From Trachythela sp. YZ-2020 (lineage: Eukaryota > Cnidaria > Anthozoa > Malacalcyonacea > Clavulariidae), in contig JADLSH010000184.1 in assembly GCA_016169945.1 (NCBI GenBank), positions 3,100,001-3,164,000 of the forward strand: 64,000 bases of DNA, read 5' to 3'. A program made the translations under genes and the position numbers. Numbering within the stretch: position 1 is the stretch's first letter; the number at the start of each line of letters is the position of its first letter. This document shows, piece by piece, positions 8,158 through 17,393 of this stretch. A model generated the notes under the pieces. The model was not told the origin of the DNA. It did no database searches and worked only from the letters and a program-made list of their open reading frames with translations.

Positions 8158-8649
8158 TTATCCGAATATGTCAGGAGCTGTTTTCCGCTTCTTGGTCTGA
8201 CTGCTTATGGTAATAGATGTCGATGCCTTTCTCTTTTTAACTGTTTTTCGCTTCTTGGTCTGATTGCTTCTGGTAGTGGATGCCTTTCTCTTTTTAGCTT
8301 GCTTTGTACGTTTTCCACTTCCTGTTTGAGCATAAGTTTGAAGTCGATTAATGGCTTTTCCCTTTGCGACGTTTACAGCTTCTTTCCCTCTGGTTTTTAC
8401 TGCTTCTTTTAGATTTCTTCCAGAAGCAACGTCTCCTAGCACATTAGCGCCAGCATTCAAAGCAATTTTACCAATAGCTTTTGCTCCACTTTTTACCATG
8501 GGCATGACTGCTCTTGCAACGCTACGAAACAGGCCACCGAGTCCATAGCCCATTTGTCCATGACCCACTTGCCATGGACTGCCTCTGAAAACAGGCATTC
8601 CACGTCCTTGCTGTTGATCAAGATAGTAACGTACGTATGGATTATTCAT
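8158..8649 (-). CDS. Basic core/minor virion protein
   Basis: A 163-aa protein with a Gly-rich N terminus (about residues 15-40), an amphipathic helical middle (about 40-90, GLFRSVARAVMPMVKSGAKA) and a very basic tail with repeated KKRKAST and QTKKRKT motifs. This layout recurs between the two capsid genes of Polintons and adintoviruses. It resembles adenovirus minor proteins that bind DNA or disrupt membranes, though I cannot assign it to one of them. Only two bases separate it from the penton stop and two from the capsid start. Confidence 0.75.
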   Translation of the reverse strand: MNNPYVRYYLDQQQGRGMPVFRGSPWQVGHGQMGYGLGGLFRSVARAVMPMVKSGAKAIGKIALNAGANVLGDVASGRNLKEAVKTRGKEAVNVAKGKAINRLQTYAQTGSGKRTKQAKKRKASTTRSNQTKKRKTVKKRKASTSITISSQTKKRKTAPDIFG

Positions 8650-8651
8650 CT

Positions 8652-9405
8652 TTAGGTAAAATAAGTATGCTGTCTGAAGTGCAGTGTTGTCACCACCTTC
8701 CCGTGTTCAAATGACACAGGATCGCCTGTGTCGTTCCTTAAAAGAATTTCCACGTCTTCGAATGATTTGGTTTGGACAGGTACGTATTGAATGTTTGGGA
8801 AAGTTTTAGTAATGACGTCACCAGACTTTCCCTCAACGGGAATGCTTCTGAGTAATTGGGCGCTCGTATCTCCAACGATCTGCGGTTGAACAATATCACA
8901 ATAAACGTAGATGGTCGTCATCCCAAACAAGTCTGCCACATAAGGACTTTCGGTCGTTTTTGTGATCTTTAATTCTTTTCCACCAAACCCAAGCATAATC
9001 GACATTCTTCCTGTTCTTAGAAATAGTTGGTATCCATTTTTTCAACTGAACTGTCACTTTTCCAGTGCGAGCATTAAACGTTAACCTAATGTTGTCGTTA
9101 ACATCTTTTGCCAATGCTTTATTGATGGCTTTGATAAGATCTTGCATTGTTTCGTAGTAACCGTAATCAACAATTGTAGCCAAAAAATATCCGCTTCTGT
9201 CCGCGTAATAGATATGACTGTCGAATCCCCTTGTTAAAGTATACCACGAGTTAGGGTAAGAGATGGAATACAAACCAACTTCCCAATCGCCATTCAAATC
9301 AATGGTTTGTGATAATTTTACACGATAACTAGTCGTTTTGTTATCGGGAAAGACATCCAGGGATGCATTGCTAGGAAGCGTAAGATAAAAATGTGTTCCA
9401 CTCAT
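8652..9405 (-). CDS. Penton-like minor capsid protein, frameshifted
   Basis: A single jelly-roll minor capsid protein. It starts at the ATG at 9405 (MSGTHFYLTLPSNASLDVFPDN), a typical Polinton penton N terminus, and continues with WEVGLYSISYPNSWY. The frame changes near 9010-9030, after the LTFNARTGKVTVQL segment; the C-terminal half (MLGFGGKELKI ... HFRQHTYFT) is in the neighbouring frame and ends at 8652. Longer upstream starts exist (9486) but overlap the integrase end and have no homology. The product would sit at the five-fold vertices of the capsid. A one-base indel is the simplest explanation for the break. Confidence 0.85.
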
Positions 9406-9452
9406 TGTCACTACTAAAGTATGAATAAAAGACACACAACACAGACGCTGGT

Positions 9453-10532
9453 TTAAATCTTGTTTATTTGAGAAGCAGGTACCCACGAATTAAACTTGTT
9501 CGGGTACCCTAGCCATTTTACAAGATATTGTACATTTTTGCCTCTACCACGTTTCTTCAAAACTTTTTCAACTTCGTAGACGTCATCTTGCTTGATAACC
9601 TTTTGCAACTCTTTCTCGTAAAACGTTCCTTTCAGTTCCTCACCATCATAATCTTTCAACTTATACACGGGAGGATCACGAGGTACTTGTTTGCTTACGG
9701 TAAAGATTTCTTTTGAGAAATTTGGCAAGTAACCTTTTTCAAATTTACGTTTGATTTTACTAATTCTAACTTGATCACCAATCTTAAACTTATATTTTTT
9801 CTTGCTTATTGCACTGTGATCATCATACAAAGTGTGCCACACTTTCTTTTCGTTTTCAACAGTAACATCTGCTGGTCTTGTTTTAATACTACGATGAACA
9901 CTATGATTGTAAGAATACACTAAATCAGGCAACATGTCAATGTATCTCATTGTTTTCTTCGCTGTAAAGTATCGCCACATCTTCGTCTTCAGAGTACGAA
10001 TCAAACGTTCTACGATAGAGGCTTTCGTTTCGTTGTACGTGTTATACAGTTCTATGTCTTCTTCTTTCATCAACGCTCGAAAATGTTTGTTTAAAAACTC
10101 AGTTCCTTGATCAGTCATGATCTTTTCAGGCTTGCGTCCAGAAGACAAAATGATTTTGAAAGCTTCAACCAGAGAAGGACCTGTTTTATTTTTCAAAGGA
10201 ACTACCCAAGCATACTTTGAAAACACATCAATGCAAACGAGCAGATATCGATATCCATCGTTAAACTTTTGCATGGACTGTGTGTCCGCTAAATCCATCT
10301 GCCATTGCTGGTCGATGCCACCCACGATCACACGATTCCTTTTAAAATTGAGACGAATAGGTTTATGTAAAGTGTATGCATCTTGTGACATCAGCCATTC
10401 TTTAATTTTCTTACGACTTATATCAAATTTCCCCTCTTTTTTCACGGCATTGTACAAACGATCCACTCCACCACATCCTCCTGAACGTTTTGGATCATAA
10501 TAAACGCTAGACAAGTACTCGTCCATGTCCAA
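9453..10532 (-). CDS. Retrovirus-like integrase with C-terminal chromodomain
   Basis: A 359-aa intact integrase that would join the element's ends to host DNA. It begins YLSSVYYDPKRSGG, typical of Polinton integrases. The rve core carries Asp80 (QMDLAD), Asp141 (MTDQGTEF) and Glu175 (SIVERL), with 33 residues between the last two. After an SH3-like segment (about 245-300) the C terminus (about 318-359) reads YEVEKVLKKRG ... YLVKWLGYPNKFNSWVP, a chromodomain with its aromatic residues present. A chromodomain could direct insertion to marked chromatin. It is the first gene of the minus-strand block that runs to the protease. Confidence 0.96.
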   Translation of the reverse strand: MDMDEYLSSVYYDPKRSGGCGGVDRLYNAVKKEGKFDISRKKIKEWLMSQDAYTLHKPIRLNFKRNRVIVGGIDQQWQMDLADTQSMQKFNDGYRYLLVCIDVFSKYAWVVPLKNKTGPSLVEAFKIILSSGRKPEKIMTDQGTEFLNKHFRALMKEEDIELYNTYNETKASIVERLIRTLKTKMWRYFTAKKTMRYIDMLPDLVYSYNHSVHRSIKTRPADVTVENEKKVWHTLYDDHSAISKKKYKFKIGDQVRISKIKRKFEKGYLPNFSKEIFTVSKQVPRDPPVYKLKDYDGEELKGTFYEKELQKVIKQDDVYEVEKVLKKRGRGKNVQYLVKWLGYPNKFNSWVPASQINKI

Positions 10533-10553
10533 GCAAAGAATGAGAGAAATCTT

Positions 10554-10736
10554 TTATTCTTCGACGTTTTGAATGGTGTGTTCGACATTTTGAATATTGT
10601 TAATGTGTTCGTCATTTGTCAAAGCATCGTTTTCAACAGGTTTGTAGTTTTTGATAGTTTTACTGTTGTAGCCCATCTGTAAATGTCCTTCGAGATTAAG
10701 ATCATTGCGACCAACACTTATACCTACTCTAAACAT
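10554..10736 (-). CDS. Small hypothetical ORF upstream of integrase
   Basis: A 60-codon frame starting MFRVGISVGRND and ending in two similar NVE-containing heptads (IQNVEHTIQNVEE). It lies 21 bp upstream of the integrase ATG on the same strand. No family recognised; it may be part of the integrase 5' UTR rather than a gene. Confidence 0.25.
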   Translation of the reverse strand: MFRVGISVGRNDLNLEGHLQMGYNSKTIKNYKPVENDALTNDEHINNIQNVEHTIQNVEE

Positions 10737-10845
10737 TTTCTGTTTGTTATGATTTTTATTAATCTTTGGATTTTGCTAGCAGAATGACCCATGTTTACGC
10801 GATGGCTTCTACTATACTCTGAAGATACCAGACTTGTACGGGTGG

Positions 10846-10852
10846 TATAAAA
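10846..10852 (+). promoter_or_regulatory. TATA box of the 10915 gene
   Basis: TATAAAA, 69 bp upstream of the ATG, followed by TCTGATAGTC near 10886, which recalls the TCTGATTTT element of the two promoters further right. Confidence 0.6.
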
Positions 10853-10914
10853 CCTTTTCAACTTACGAGAAACTGTCAAACATTCTCTGATAGTCGTGAA
10901 GTAAAGAGCTAATC

Positions 10915-11298
10915 ATGTATCGTTCGTCTAAACATTTCGACATTGACAATAAAGAATTAGTTCTTCATCATCGTCAGAAACGTATTGAAAAGAAACTGTT
11001 GAAAAGTTACGCTGCAGAAATAGCATCCATTATATCTCGTCTTGTTGTTGAAAACTGCAATGGTTGCATCATTGATCATCCGTCTCAAACACAACATCAG
11101 TGCCTCATGATGGAAAGGGATGAGCAGTTATGTTTATACTTTGACCATGCTTTGGAAAAGATTTCAGAAGCAAATGTCATGGAGACTTTTACCAAAAGTT
11201 TGAATGATATTAAACCTAGAGTGAATGGTCTTGAAATGCTCAAGTATACGTGTAATGATTGGAGAACTGTCTTTGTGCAGATCAGAGAAGGGTGCTAA
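10915..11298 (+). CDS. Small Cys/His-containing conserved Polinton protein
   Basis: A 127-aa intact protein. A helical N terminus is followed by CNGCIIDHPSQTQHQCL (residues ~57-73), a Cys-x2-Cys...His...Cys cluster that could bind zinc, then a long helical part with CNDWRTVF near the end. I have seen this Cys-x2-Cys...HPSQ...H-x-C pattern in small ORFs of other Polintons, but it has no known role. It has its own TATA box at 10846 and is divergent from the integrase. Confidence 0.65.
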   Translation: MYRSSKHFDIDNKELVLHHRQKRIEKKLLKSYAAEIASIISRLVVENCNGCIIDHPSQTQHQCLMMERDEQLCLYFDHALEKISEANVMETFTKSLNDIKPRVNGLEMLKYTCNDWRTVFVQIREGC

Positions 11299-11395
11299 AA
11301 CAAGAGACCTTTAAGTTATTGTAACTGAACAGGAAGTGTAACATTCATGATTGTATAAAGTAACACTGTTTTAAAATGTGTCTTCAGTTTGCAAT

Positions 11396-11653
11396 ATGCC
11401 TGGGAAGAGTAAACACTGTTCCCGTAAGAGATCGTCAAAGAGAGACGTTTTTGGCTCGTTACGCAGTAAATTAGTTAAGAGAAACAATCGAAAAAGAGTC
11501 ATTTTGGGGCAAAGGAGAAGCATAAAAAATGTTACGCGTCAGAATAAAACCACATCACACAGAATGGTGGAGTCCTTACGTAAACGAACAGACAACTATT
11601 CTACGATGTTCAAACGATCCAAAGTGGTGATTAAAAGCAGGAAAGACATGTAA
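11396..11653 (+). CDS. Very basic small protein, possible DNA-condensing core protein
   Basis: 85 aa from the ATG at 11396 (the longer frame begins without ATG). About a third of residues are Lys or Arg, spread evenly, with no acidic clusters (MPGKSKHCSRKRSSKRDVF...). Composition resembles viral core proteins and protamines; the role is inferred from composition only. Its 3' UTR carries the second copy of the conserved element at 11702-11750. Confidence 0.6.
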   Translation: MPGKSKHCSRKRSSKRDVFGSLRSKLVKRNNRKRVILGQRRSIKNVTRQNKTTSHRMVESLRKRTDNYSTMFKRSKVVIKSRKDM

Positions 11654-11701
11654 AAGAATCGAAAAAGAACTTCTTATACTAAAACATGAACATTGTAAAG
11701 C

Positions 11702-11750
11702 TGTGTAATTAAAATCAAAACACAAACCTTTCTGCTGTTATTTATTTCTC
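11702..11750 (+). promoter_or_regulatory. Conserved 3'-UTR element, copy 2
   Basis: About 50 bp downstream of the basic-protein stop. It is inverted relative to, and nearly identical with, the element after the RING-like gene (2200-2253), including AAAATCAAAACACAAA and CTGCTGTTATTTATTTCTC. Confidence 0.6.
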
Positions 11751-11805
11751 TGTAAGGTTATGAACATCTAAAATCAAGTGGAAGCATTCAAATGTAGCAA
11801 TTCCC

Positions 11806-11839
11806 TATAAAAACACTGCGTCAAGTCTGATTTTGATCA
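11806..11839 (+). promoter_or_regulatory. TATA box plus TCTGATTTT element, promoter 1
   Basis: TATAAAAA at 11806-11813 and TCTGATTTTGATCA at 11826-11839, upstream of the ATG at 11867. The same arrangement recurs at 12150-12182. The second motif sits about where transcription would start. Confidence 0.7.
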
Positions 11840-11866
11840 TAATCGCTCGACAGTGATAGCGTCAAC

Positions 11867-12139
11867 ATGACTATCGACATACTGTTCATGGCTAAGAATC
11901 AACTTGTGCTTAGTGTCAATATGTGTGCTTCTAGTTTTGAAAATAAAATCTTAAACGATTTGACAGATGAAGAGTTTGAGAAAGGGGTTGCCGTTTATGA
12001 TGACGAGGAAGATAGATATGTATATACTAATGAAGAGTTTATTGAAAAGGTTTGGTATGCATGTGTCAAGCATGGATATATTTCTGAAGATTACGATATC
12101 ATGGGAAAGTTTCTTGACGAAATGAAAGTCACTCCATAG
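11867..12139 (+). CDS. Small acidic hypothetical protein
   Basis: A 90-aa protein from the ATG at 11867 (MTIDILFMAKNQ). It is acidic in the middle (DLTDEEFEKGVAVYDDEEDRY) and aromatic-rich (VWYACVKHGYISEDYD). I recognise no domain. Its own TATA promoter and a matching promoter on the next gene support that it is expressed. The stop lies 11 bp before the next TATA box, so the two genes are tightly packed. Confidence 0.55.
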   Translation: MTIDILFMAKNQLVLSVNMCASSFENKILNDLTDEEFEKGVAVYDDEEDRYVYTNEEFIEKVWYACVKHGYISEDYDIMGKFLDEMKVTP

Positions 12140-12149
12140 GCAGAAAATC

Positions 12150-12182
12150 TATAAAAACCCTGCACCGTTCTGATTTTCATCA
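12150..12182 (+). promoter_or_regulatory. TATA box plus TCTGATTTT element, promoter 2
   Basis: TATAAAAA at 12150-12157 and TCTGATTTTCATCA at 12169-12182, the same order and nearly the same spacing as at 11806-11839. Confidence 0.7.
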
Positions 12183-12210
12183 GATCAAACAAACATTTTA
12201 AAGAAGCAAC

Positions 12211-12564
12211 ATGGTTTGGAGAAACATTGTAACGCATTGGCTTTCGAATAAAATTATAACGCAAGAGGGAAATTTGGCAACTCTGGATTTGATGCGACTT
12301 TTGATAGAGAGGAATATAATACCAGCAACGCTTGTCGATAATGCGACGTTGCACTCCATTATGTTGACGCAAATCATATTGGAAACATTAACGGGTGTAT
12401 CGGTACCCCGAGCCCCCCAGGGACCGAACTTTACCTATCGTATGAACGCTAAGGAAATGATGATGTGGGACTTGGCTAGAAAAAACGAAAAGCAAGTGGC
12501 GGCGCTAGAAGAAGAAACGGGGGTGAATTTGGATCATTACCACAAACTTAACATTGGAAATTAA
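12211..12564 (+). CDS. Small hypothetical protein under twin promoter
   Basis: A 117-aa mostly helical protein (MVWRNIVTHWLSNKIITQEG...). The mid part has a hydrophobic helix (LHSIMLTQIILETLTG) followed by a Pro-rich turn (VPRAPQGPNF) and a charged C terminus. No family recognised. It converges on the polymerase gene, leaving about 95 bp between them. The promoter shared with the 11867 gene suggests co-regulation of the pair. Confidence 0.5.
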   Translation: MVWRNIVTHWLSNKIITQEGNLATLDLMRLLIERNIIPATLVDNATLHSIMLTQIILETLTGVSVPRAPQGPNFTYRMNAKEMMMWDLARKNEKQVAALEEETGVNLDHYHKLNIGN

Positions 12565-12658
12565 CAAGCTTAGATTTTGTAACATTTATTTCAAACTGTA
12601 TGAACAACTTTTTTTAATTATATAAATAGCCATAAAATGGCGTGAACGTCATATAATT

Positions 12659-15600
12659 TTAAAATCCATAAGGTAATGTTTTGTAATCATCAATAATTAC
12701 ACGTTTGTTATAAACGATTCGATAGTCTTTTTTCATGCGTTTTGTTTCGATGTTTTTGGTCTTCACATTCCGAGTAATCTTGTACGGAATGTCTACAGTA
12801 ACTTGACGGGTCTCGTTACACACTGCGTGACGATACACCAGTTCACGTATAACGTCAAAGTTCACCGTTTGTCTTGCCGTGCAATCCAAGGTGATGCCTC
12901 GTATCTTGGTCTCGACTTTATCCGTATTGGTCCGGTAGCAATAATTTTTGGGTCCCCCCGAGATGAAGGTGGTAATGTGATCCCCTCCTAACTCGTCGGT
13001 TAAATCACCAAGATAAGGACCTATCGGGGGCTCTGGATCACCGGGTTTGCTGACATAAATTACCGAATCCGTATCGTAATACAATACTCTTTCCTGCAAT
13101 TGGTCCAACACATCATAGAGTTTGAGACGGGCATAAGCGGTGGTGAAAGCGGCGATGATTACATTGGTTTTGGCGTTTGGTTCGATAAAATTTTCGGTAT
13201 ACTCATAACGAATCTCTATCATCTCGTCGCTCACCAAACTAACATCAAGCACGTTAATTTCGTCGGAGGAAAGGTAGTCAAAATACACTTCGGGATCTCG
13301 AATCTGTAACGTTTTCACCATGTTGGGTCGTTGCGCGAATTTACCCCAAAACGAATTCAGCATCAGTTTTGCTAGGGCGCGCAATCCAGGATTGTGTTCA
13401 ATTTTGCTTCGATCCAACTGTATTCCTTCGTGTTCGTAGTACTCGTCCACATATCGCTGCTTTTGTTCTTCGGTGATGCAGTCCTTCGGGTATCCGCTCG
13501 CCTCCTGCTTGATTTTCATGAAGGTGTTCATGTAGTCTTTAAACAGCTCGTCAGAGGTTTCAGGAAAATGCCACACTTCGTGGAGTTGTAGGATTTGATA
13601 ACCTTTCTCTAGGGCTTTCTCCAACTCTACGTGGCACCAGGTTCCTTGGATAGCTCTTTCGTTATCGGAATGGGTACAGGGGGTCTGGTTACATGTATCT
13701 GCACAGGTTTTGCACAGAGGAACATCAACTTGCCCTGGGTACGATAGGGAAGGACAGGATGGAAAAGACCTCGAGGTGGTAATACCGTGCACTTGATCAT
13801 ACCAAAATAAGTGGAAATGTCGTCGAAATTCTCGGTGATAATACGAGGACAACCAACGACTGTCTTTGTCATTTTGTTGCACCAGGGATAGAGGCTAGTG
13901 AAATCTAGGTAGTTTATTTTCTCACCATCCTCGCACTCATGGTAAAGTTTGGCGGCGTTGGTTCGACCCCCATAAAAACCATCTCGAGGCTCCAAAGGAT
14001 CCACCAAATCATAGTTGTCAAAGTATGTTTTCATGTCCTCATCACGTTCCAGCTCTTTCTTTATATCGCATTCCCATACTTCAACGAGATTGAAACCGCG
14101 TTCTTTAAGGTAAAGAGCTTTTTGTACTGTGGCTTCGTAAAGATCATGCATTGTTTTTTCACTTACTGGGTTGACTGTATCACGGGCATAGCAGTTCAAA
14201 CATCCATGCCAAAAACATCCATGGAACTCATAAGCCGTGTTAGTCTCTTCGTGATATCCATCCAGGAAATATCGATGCACGCTCTTTTCTCCACCGTTTC
14301 GTTTATGTTGTATATGGATATCATTCTTTTCTGCCGTATAGGAAAGCCATTTCAAGGCGATATTGGATTGTTTGGTTTTCGGATGGTAACCGTGTGGAGG
14401 AATGATGGCAATGGTGTTTTCTTTTAGGTAATTGGTTCGGTATACCAAATTACAAGCCGAGGCGATGGTCAGGCATTTCTCAAAGGGATCGATATCAGTA
14501 ACGTCACGGAACAACTCGCGGAAATCAAGACAACAGCGGCGGAGAATATCGACATCAGAGCGACAGTAGGCGAGGATTTCTTGCTGGAAGTCGAACACAT
14601 AATCGTTCTCTTTCAATTCAGTGTGCCATTCTAAAAACTTTTCCTTCTCGGCAGGACTCATTCCGTCAGGATTGTAGGATAAACTGGGAGGTATGGGTCC
14701 GACATAATTCTCGTTCTCTTTCTTATTGAACAGATGAGGGAAATAGCCTTTTGCAAGTTCGTCGATACCAAAGGTTTTAGGAAAATCTGCTAATCTCATC
14801 GGGATAAAACTCAAGGAGTCGATAAACTTGATTTTGAACATAGGTACATATAGTGTAAGGACCTTGGCACCGCGCATAATCACGTCGTACTTGACATCGT
14901 TCTCGCGTAGGTATTGTAAGATGAAATAACTATCATACCCTTGGAAGTTATGCGCCAATACAATACAGTTATCATGTTCCTCGGTAAATAACCATTCGCA
15001 GAATTCGTTTCGTGTATTATCCCCTTGAAACGACCATTCATCACCGGCTTCGTTCTGAATCACGCATAAATTGGGCTCGTGGTTCCCGTTTTCTTGCCGA
15101 CATTCAAAATCAAAGAAAAGCAATTGATCGTATCCGCATCGGGATGTGTCTTCGTCCGATGCATCACTGTCCGACACGTTGTCGTCTCGTTTCTTTTCAG
15201 GCTGGATGTAACAGTAGTGGTCACCGGGTCGAGTATACTCTTTACAAATACGACATTTTGTCATGCCACAATGATGCTTGTCCGCATTCTTCTGGGTTCG
15301 TCTGACAGTAGTGTTGCAATCAGGGCATTTGACCAAATCAGAACAAATCGGTTTTGATTTTCCCATCGATTGTTTATGTCTATCGAAACATTCTTGGCTT
15401 TTAAAACATCGATTACATTTGTCACAATACATCCAGGATACGATAGGACAGTCGGGAAAACGACAACATTTACACGCGTTGGGACATAAATGATCCCTTT
15501 CGTGATCGTAAGCTTTCTTACATACGTGACAATATAGACTCCGCGCCATAAAGCCGGGCATGGTGGTAATAACGTCGTAATGGTTATCATGTAAGTAAAG

Positions 15601-16707
15601 GTAAATCTTTTTCTCTTTCTCAGGACCGGTATAGATGAGACTACTTTGGTGCTCTTTAGATACGATATTGATTTGGTACTCGGTTAGATACGTCTGGAAC
15701 CGTTTAACTTCATCCATGCCACAGGGTCCAAGGGGAACGTCCGCTTTTTCGTGTAATTCACGCGCTAAACGTCCTTGTAAGGGTTTTCGGGAATCAATAA
15801 TGTAACCGTACTTATTATCCTTTTCGATTTTGGCTTTGGCGACAACAAGGGCTCTTGCTAAACATAATTCATCCTTGTTTTGAATTCGCACAATCGATCT
15901 CTTCTTGATCAAATGCTTCTCTAAATTAATCTCGCTTCGCTTCGTACTTCCACCACCATGAGGCATTTCTACATGAACCATATTAACACTAACCGTATCA
16001 TTCAATCGAAATTTCTTATTAGATTGGATGACACGTTCAATTTCAGCTAACACGCGTTCGGTCGTCAAACGTTGACGGGGCATGAAAGGAAGAGAAATGG
16101 GGGGATCGAGCACAGGCGATCGTAATACAAAACGGACTTGATCATGGGGAGGAATATCTTGGGCGATGGTATTCAACAAATTCTCGAATATTTCATGTAA
16201 GCGATCATGAAATTTGGAAAGTTCCAAATGTGCAAACATGTCCGTAAACTGAATAGCATAATCCGTACCGGTAGTCTTAAACTTCTTCACTTTCACTTGT
16301 TTAACATCGGTCACAGTAAAAAAGTTATCGCTGACCTCGTCAGATGTACTTGCGCCATCGTTCATCTCCTCATAAGATCTTTTCTGGCCACAACCGACTT
16401 GTACCATGGGCTCATCGTTTATCTCTTCGTTCATATCATCATAAGCTCTCTTCTGGCCTTTCTGTAACACGGGTTCGTCGTTCTGCCAATCATACAGAAA
16501 TCTCTTTCGTTGTTCCGGGGTCCAGGTATCGGTAAAGTCAGCTACAAGCCCTAGCCGCTCGTTTTCCATTCGCCATTCCCTTATACGATGAAAAATATCC
16601 ATTTTCTTCTCAAACATAAGCCGTTGTTCAAGCTCATTCAACACATGTTGGTTTTCCAGCTCAGCGAGTTCCGCAATCGTTTGACACTCGGATATTTTCG
16701 TATCCAT
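12659..16707 (-). CDS. Protein-primed DNA polymerase B, one frameshift
   Basis: Replicates the element from protein-bound ends. It spans ~1,350 codons from the ATG at 16707. The exonuclease motifs are intact: ExoI FDFEC near 15102-15119, ExoII AHNFQGYDSYF near 14925-14955, ExoIII YCRSDVDIL near 14548-14571. Polymerase motifs follow: A, LDFTSLYP, near 13885-13911; B, KLMLNSFWGKF, near 13330-13370; C, YYDTDS, near 13064-13083. Between exo and pol domains lies the FHGCFWHGC motif (~14200-14230), known from Polinton polymerases as an endonuclease-like insert. A cluster of CxxC pairs (15240-15535) precedes the exonuclease. The frame breaks once, at about 13715-13722 between motifs A and B, so this copy would lose motifs B and C unless the break is a sequencing error. 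Confidence 0.95.
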
Positions 16708-16971
16708 GTCTAAACAAAAAGTGTTTTAAGTTCATTTACTGTCTACCACGACCAAGAAAGTTTACATAAATTAACAGACGTGTATAGGTAATTACCTTTA
16801 AAATCAGGTCTTTTAAAATTCCAAGCAGTCCAGTAAAGTTTCTCTGTGAACAATATATCAAAGCCAGTCTTTTCACAAGAAATATATCCAACAATGTTCT
16901 CTCTGTGAAAGCCGTGAACAATATACCGAGTAGCATCTATATTCTCACCGCTTTATACTCTCGGTATGGAT
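16708..16971. other. Polymerase leader region inside the Polinton
   Basis: Between the polymerase ATG and the right terminal repeat. No gene recognised. It would hold the polymerase promoter, but I saw no convincing TATA box; a CTCTGTGAA motif occurs twice (16841 and 16898). Confidence 0.5.
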
Positions 16972-17298
16972 GTTACGCAACGCTTTATGTTACGCAACGC
17001 TATTAATATTTAAACGTTACGAAACGCTTTATGTTACGCAACGCTATTAGTATTTAAACGTTACGCAACGCTTTATGTTACGCAACGCTATTAATATTTA
17101 AACGTTACGCAACGCTTTATGTTACGCAACGCTATTAATATTTAAACGTTACGCAACGCTTTATGTCACGCAACGCTATTAATATTTAAACGTTACGCAA
17201 CGCTTTATGTTACGCAACGCTTTATGTTACGTCATCTCATACTTCCAGGCGTATGAATACTAATTACTTCCGGCGGTATATAGGGGGGATAAGCTACT
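16972..17298. repeat. Right terminal inverted repeat with expanded 44-bp array
   Basis: Same outer sequence as the left end, but the 44-bp array has five AT-rich spacers instead of two, so this end is about 130 bp longer. Small differences between units (for example GTCACG at 17166 and TATTAGTATT near 17046) show that the units have begun to diverge. Confidence 0.9.
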
Positions 17299-17304
17299 CA
17301 GGCT
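17299..17304. repeat. Right 6-bp target-site duplication (CAGGCT)
   Basis: Right partner of the duplication at 1878-1883. It fixes the outer border of the element at 17298. Confidence 0.93.
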
Positions 17305-17362
17305 CAACTCAGTGGTAAGAGGCAGCGCGCTAACCGCTTCCGCCACCCGTGCTACCCAAATA
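17305..17362 (-). mobile_element. tRNA-like head of the SINE split by the Polinton
   Basis: On the minus strand this reads as a tRNA-like segment containing GGTGGCGGAAGCGGTTAGCG, resembling an A box of a Leu/Ser-type tRNA. Removing the Polinton and one CAGGCT copy makes it continuous with the repeat at 1635-1883. No good B box was seen. Confidence 0.5.
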
Positions 17363-17393
17363 CCCGTGCTACCCAAGTTGTCAATTTCACGAT

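Larger units (their letters stand above)
1884..17298. mobile_element. Complete Polinton/Maverick element
   Basis: A 15,415-bp self-synthesising DNA transposon with virus-like gene content. Both ends read AGTAGCTTATCCCCCC going inward and are flanked by the same six bases, CAGGCT (1878-1883 and 17299-17304). Polintons are known to make 6-bp target duplications and to start with AG. Inside are all the hallmark genes: polymerase B, integrase, packaging ATPase, adenain-like protease, and major and minor capsid proteins. Known members are 15-20 kb, so the length is typical. Several ORFs carry one-base frameshifts, so this copy may no longer be active, although the ends and the target duplication are perfect, which argues for recent insertion. 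Confidence 0.97.

Noticed and set aside
16972..17230. Regular 44-bp repeats that could suggest a CRISPR-like array
   Set aside because: Repeat and spacer are equally conserved, it lies in a transposon end, and the genome is eukaryotic.
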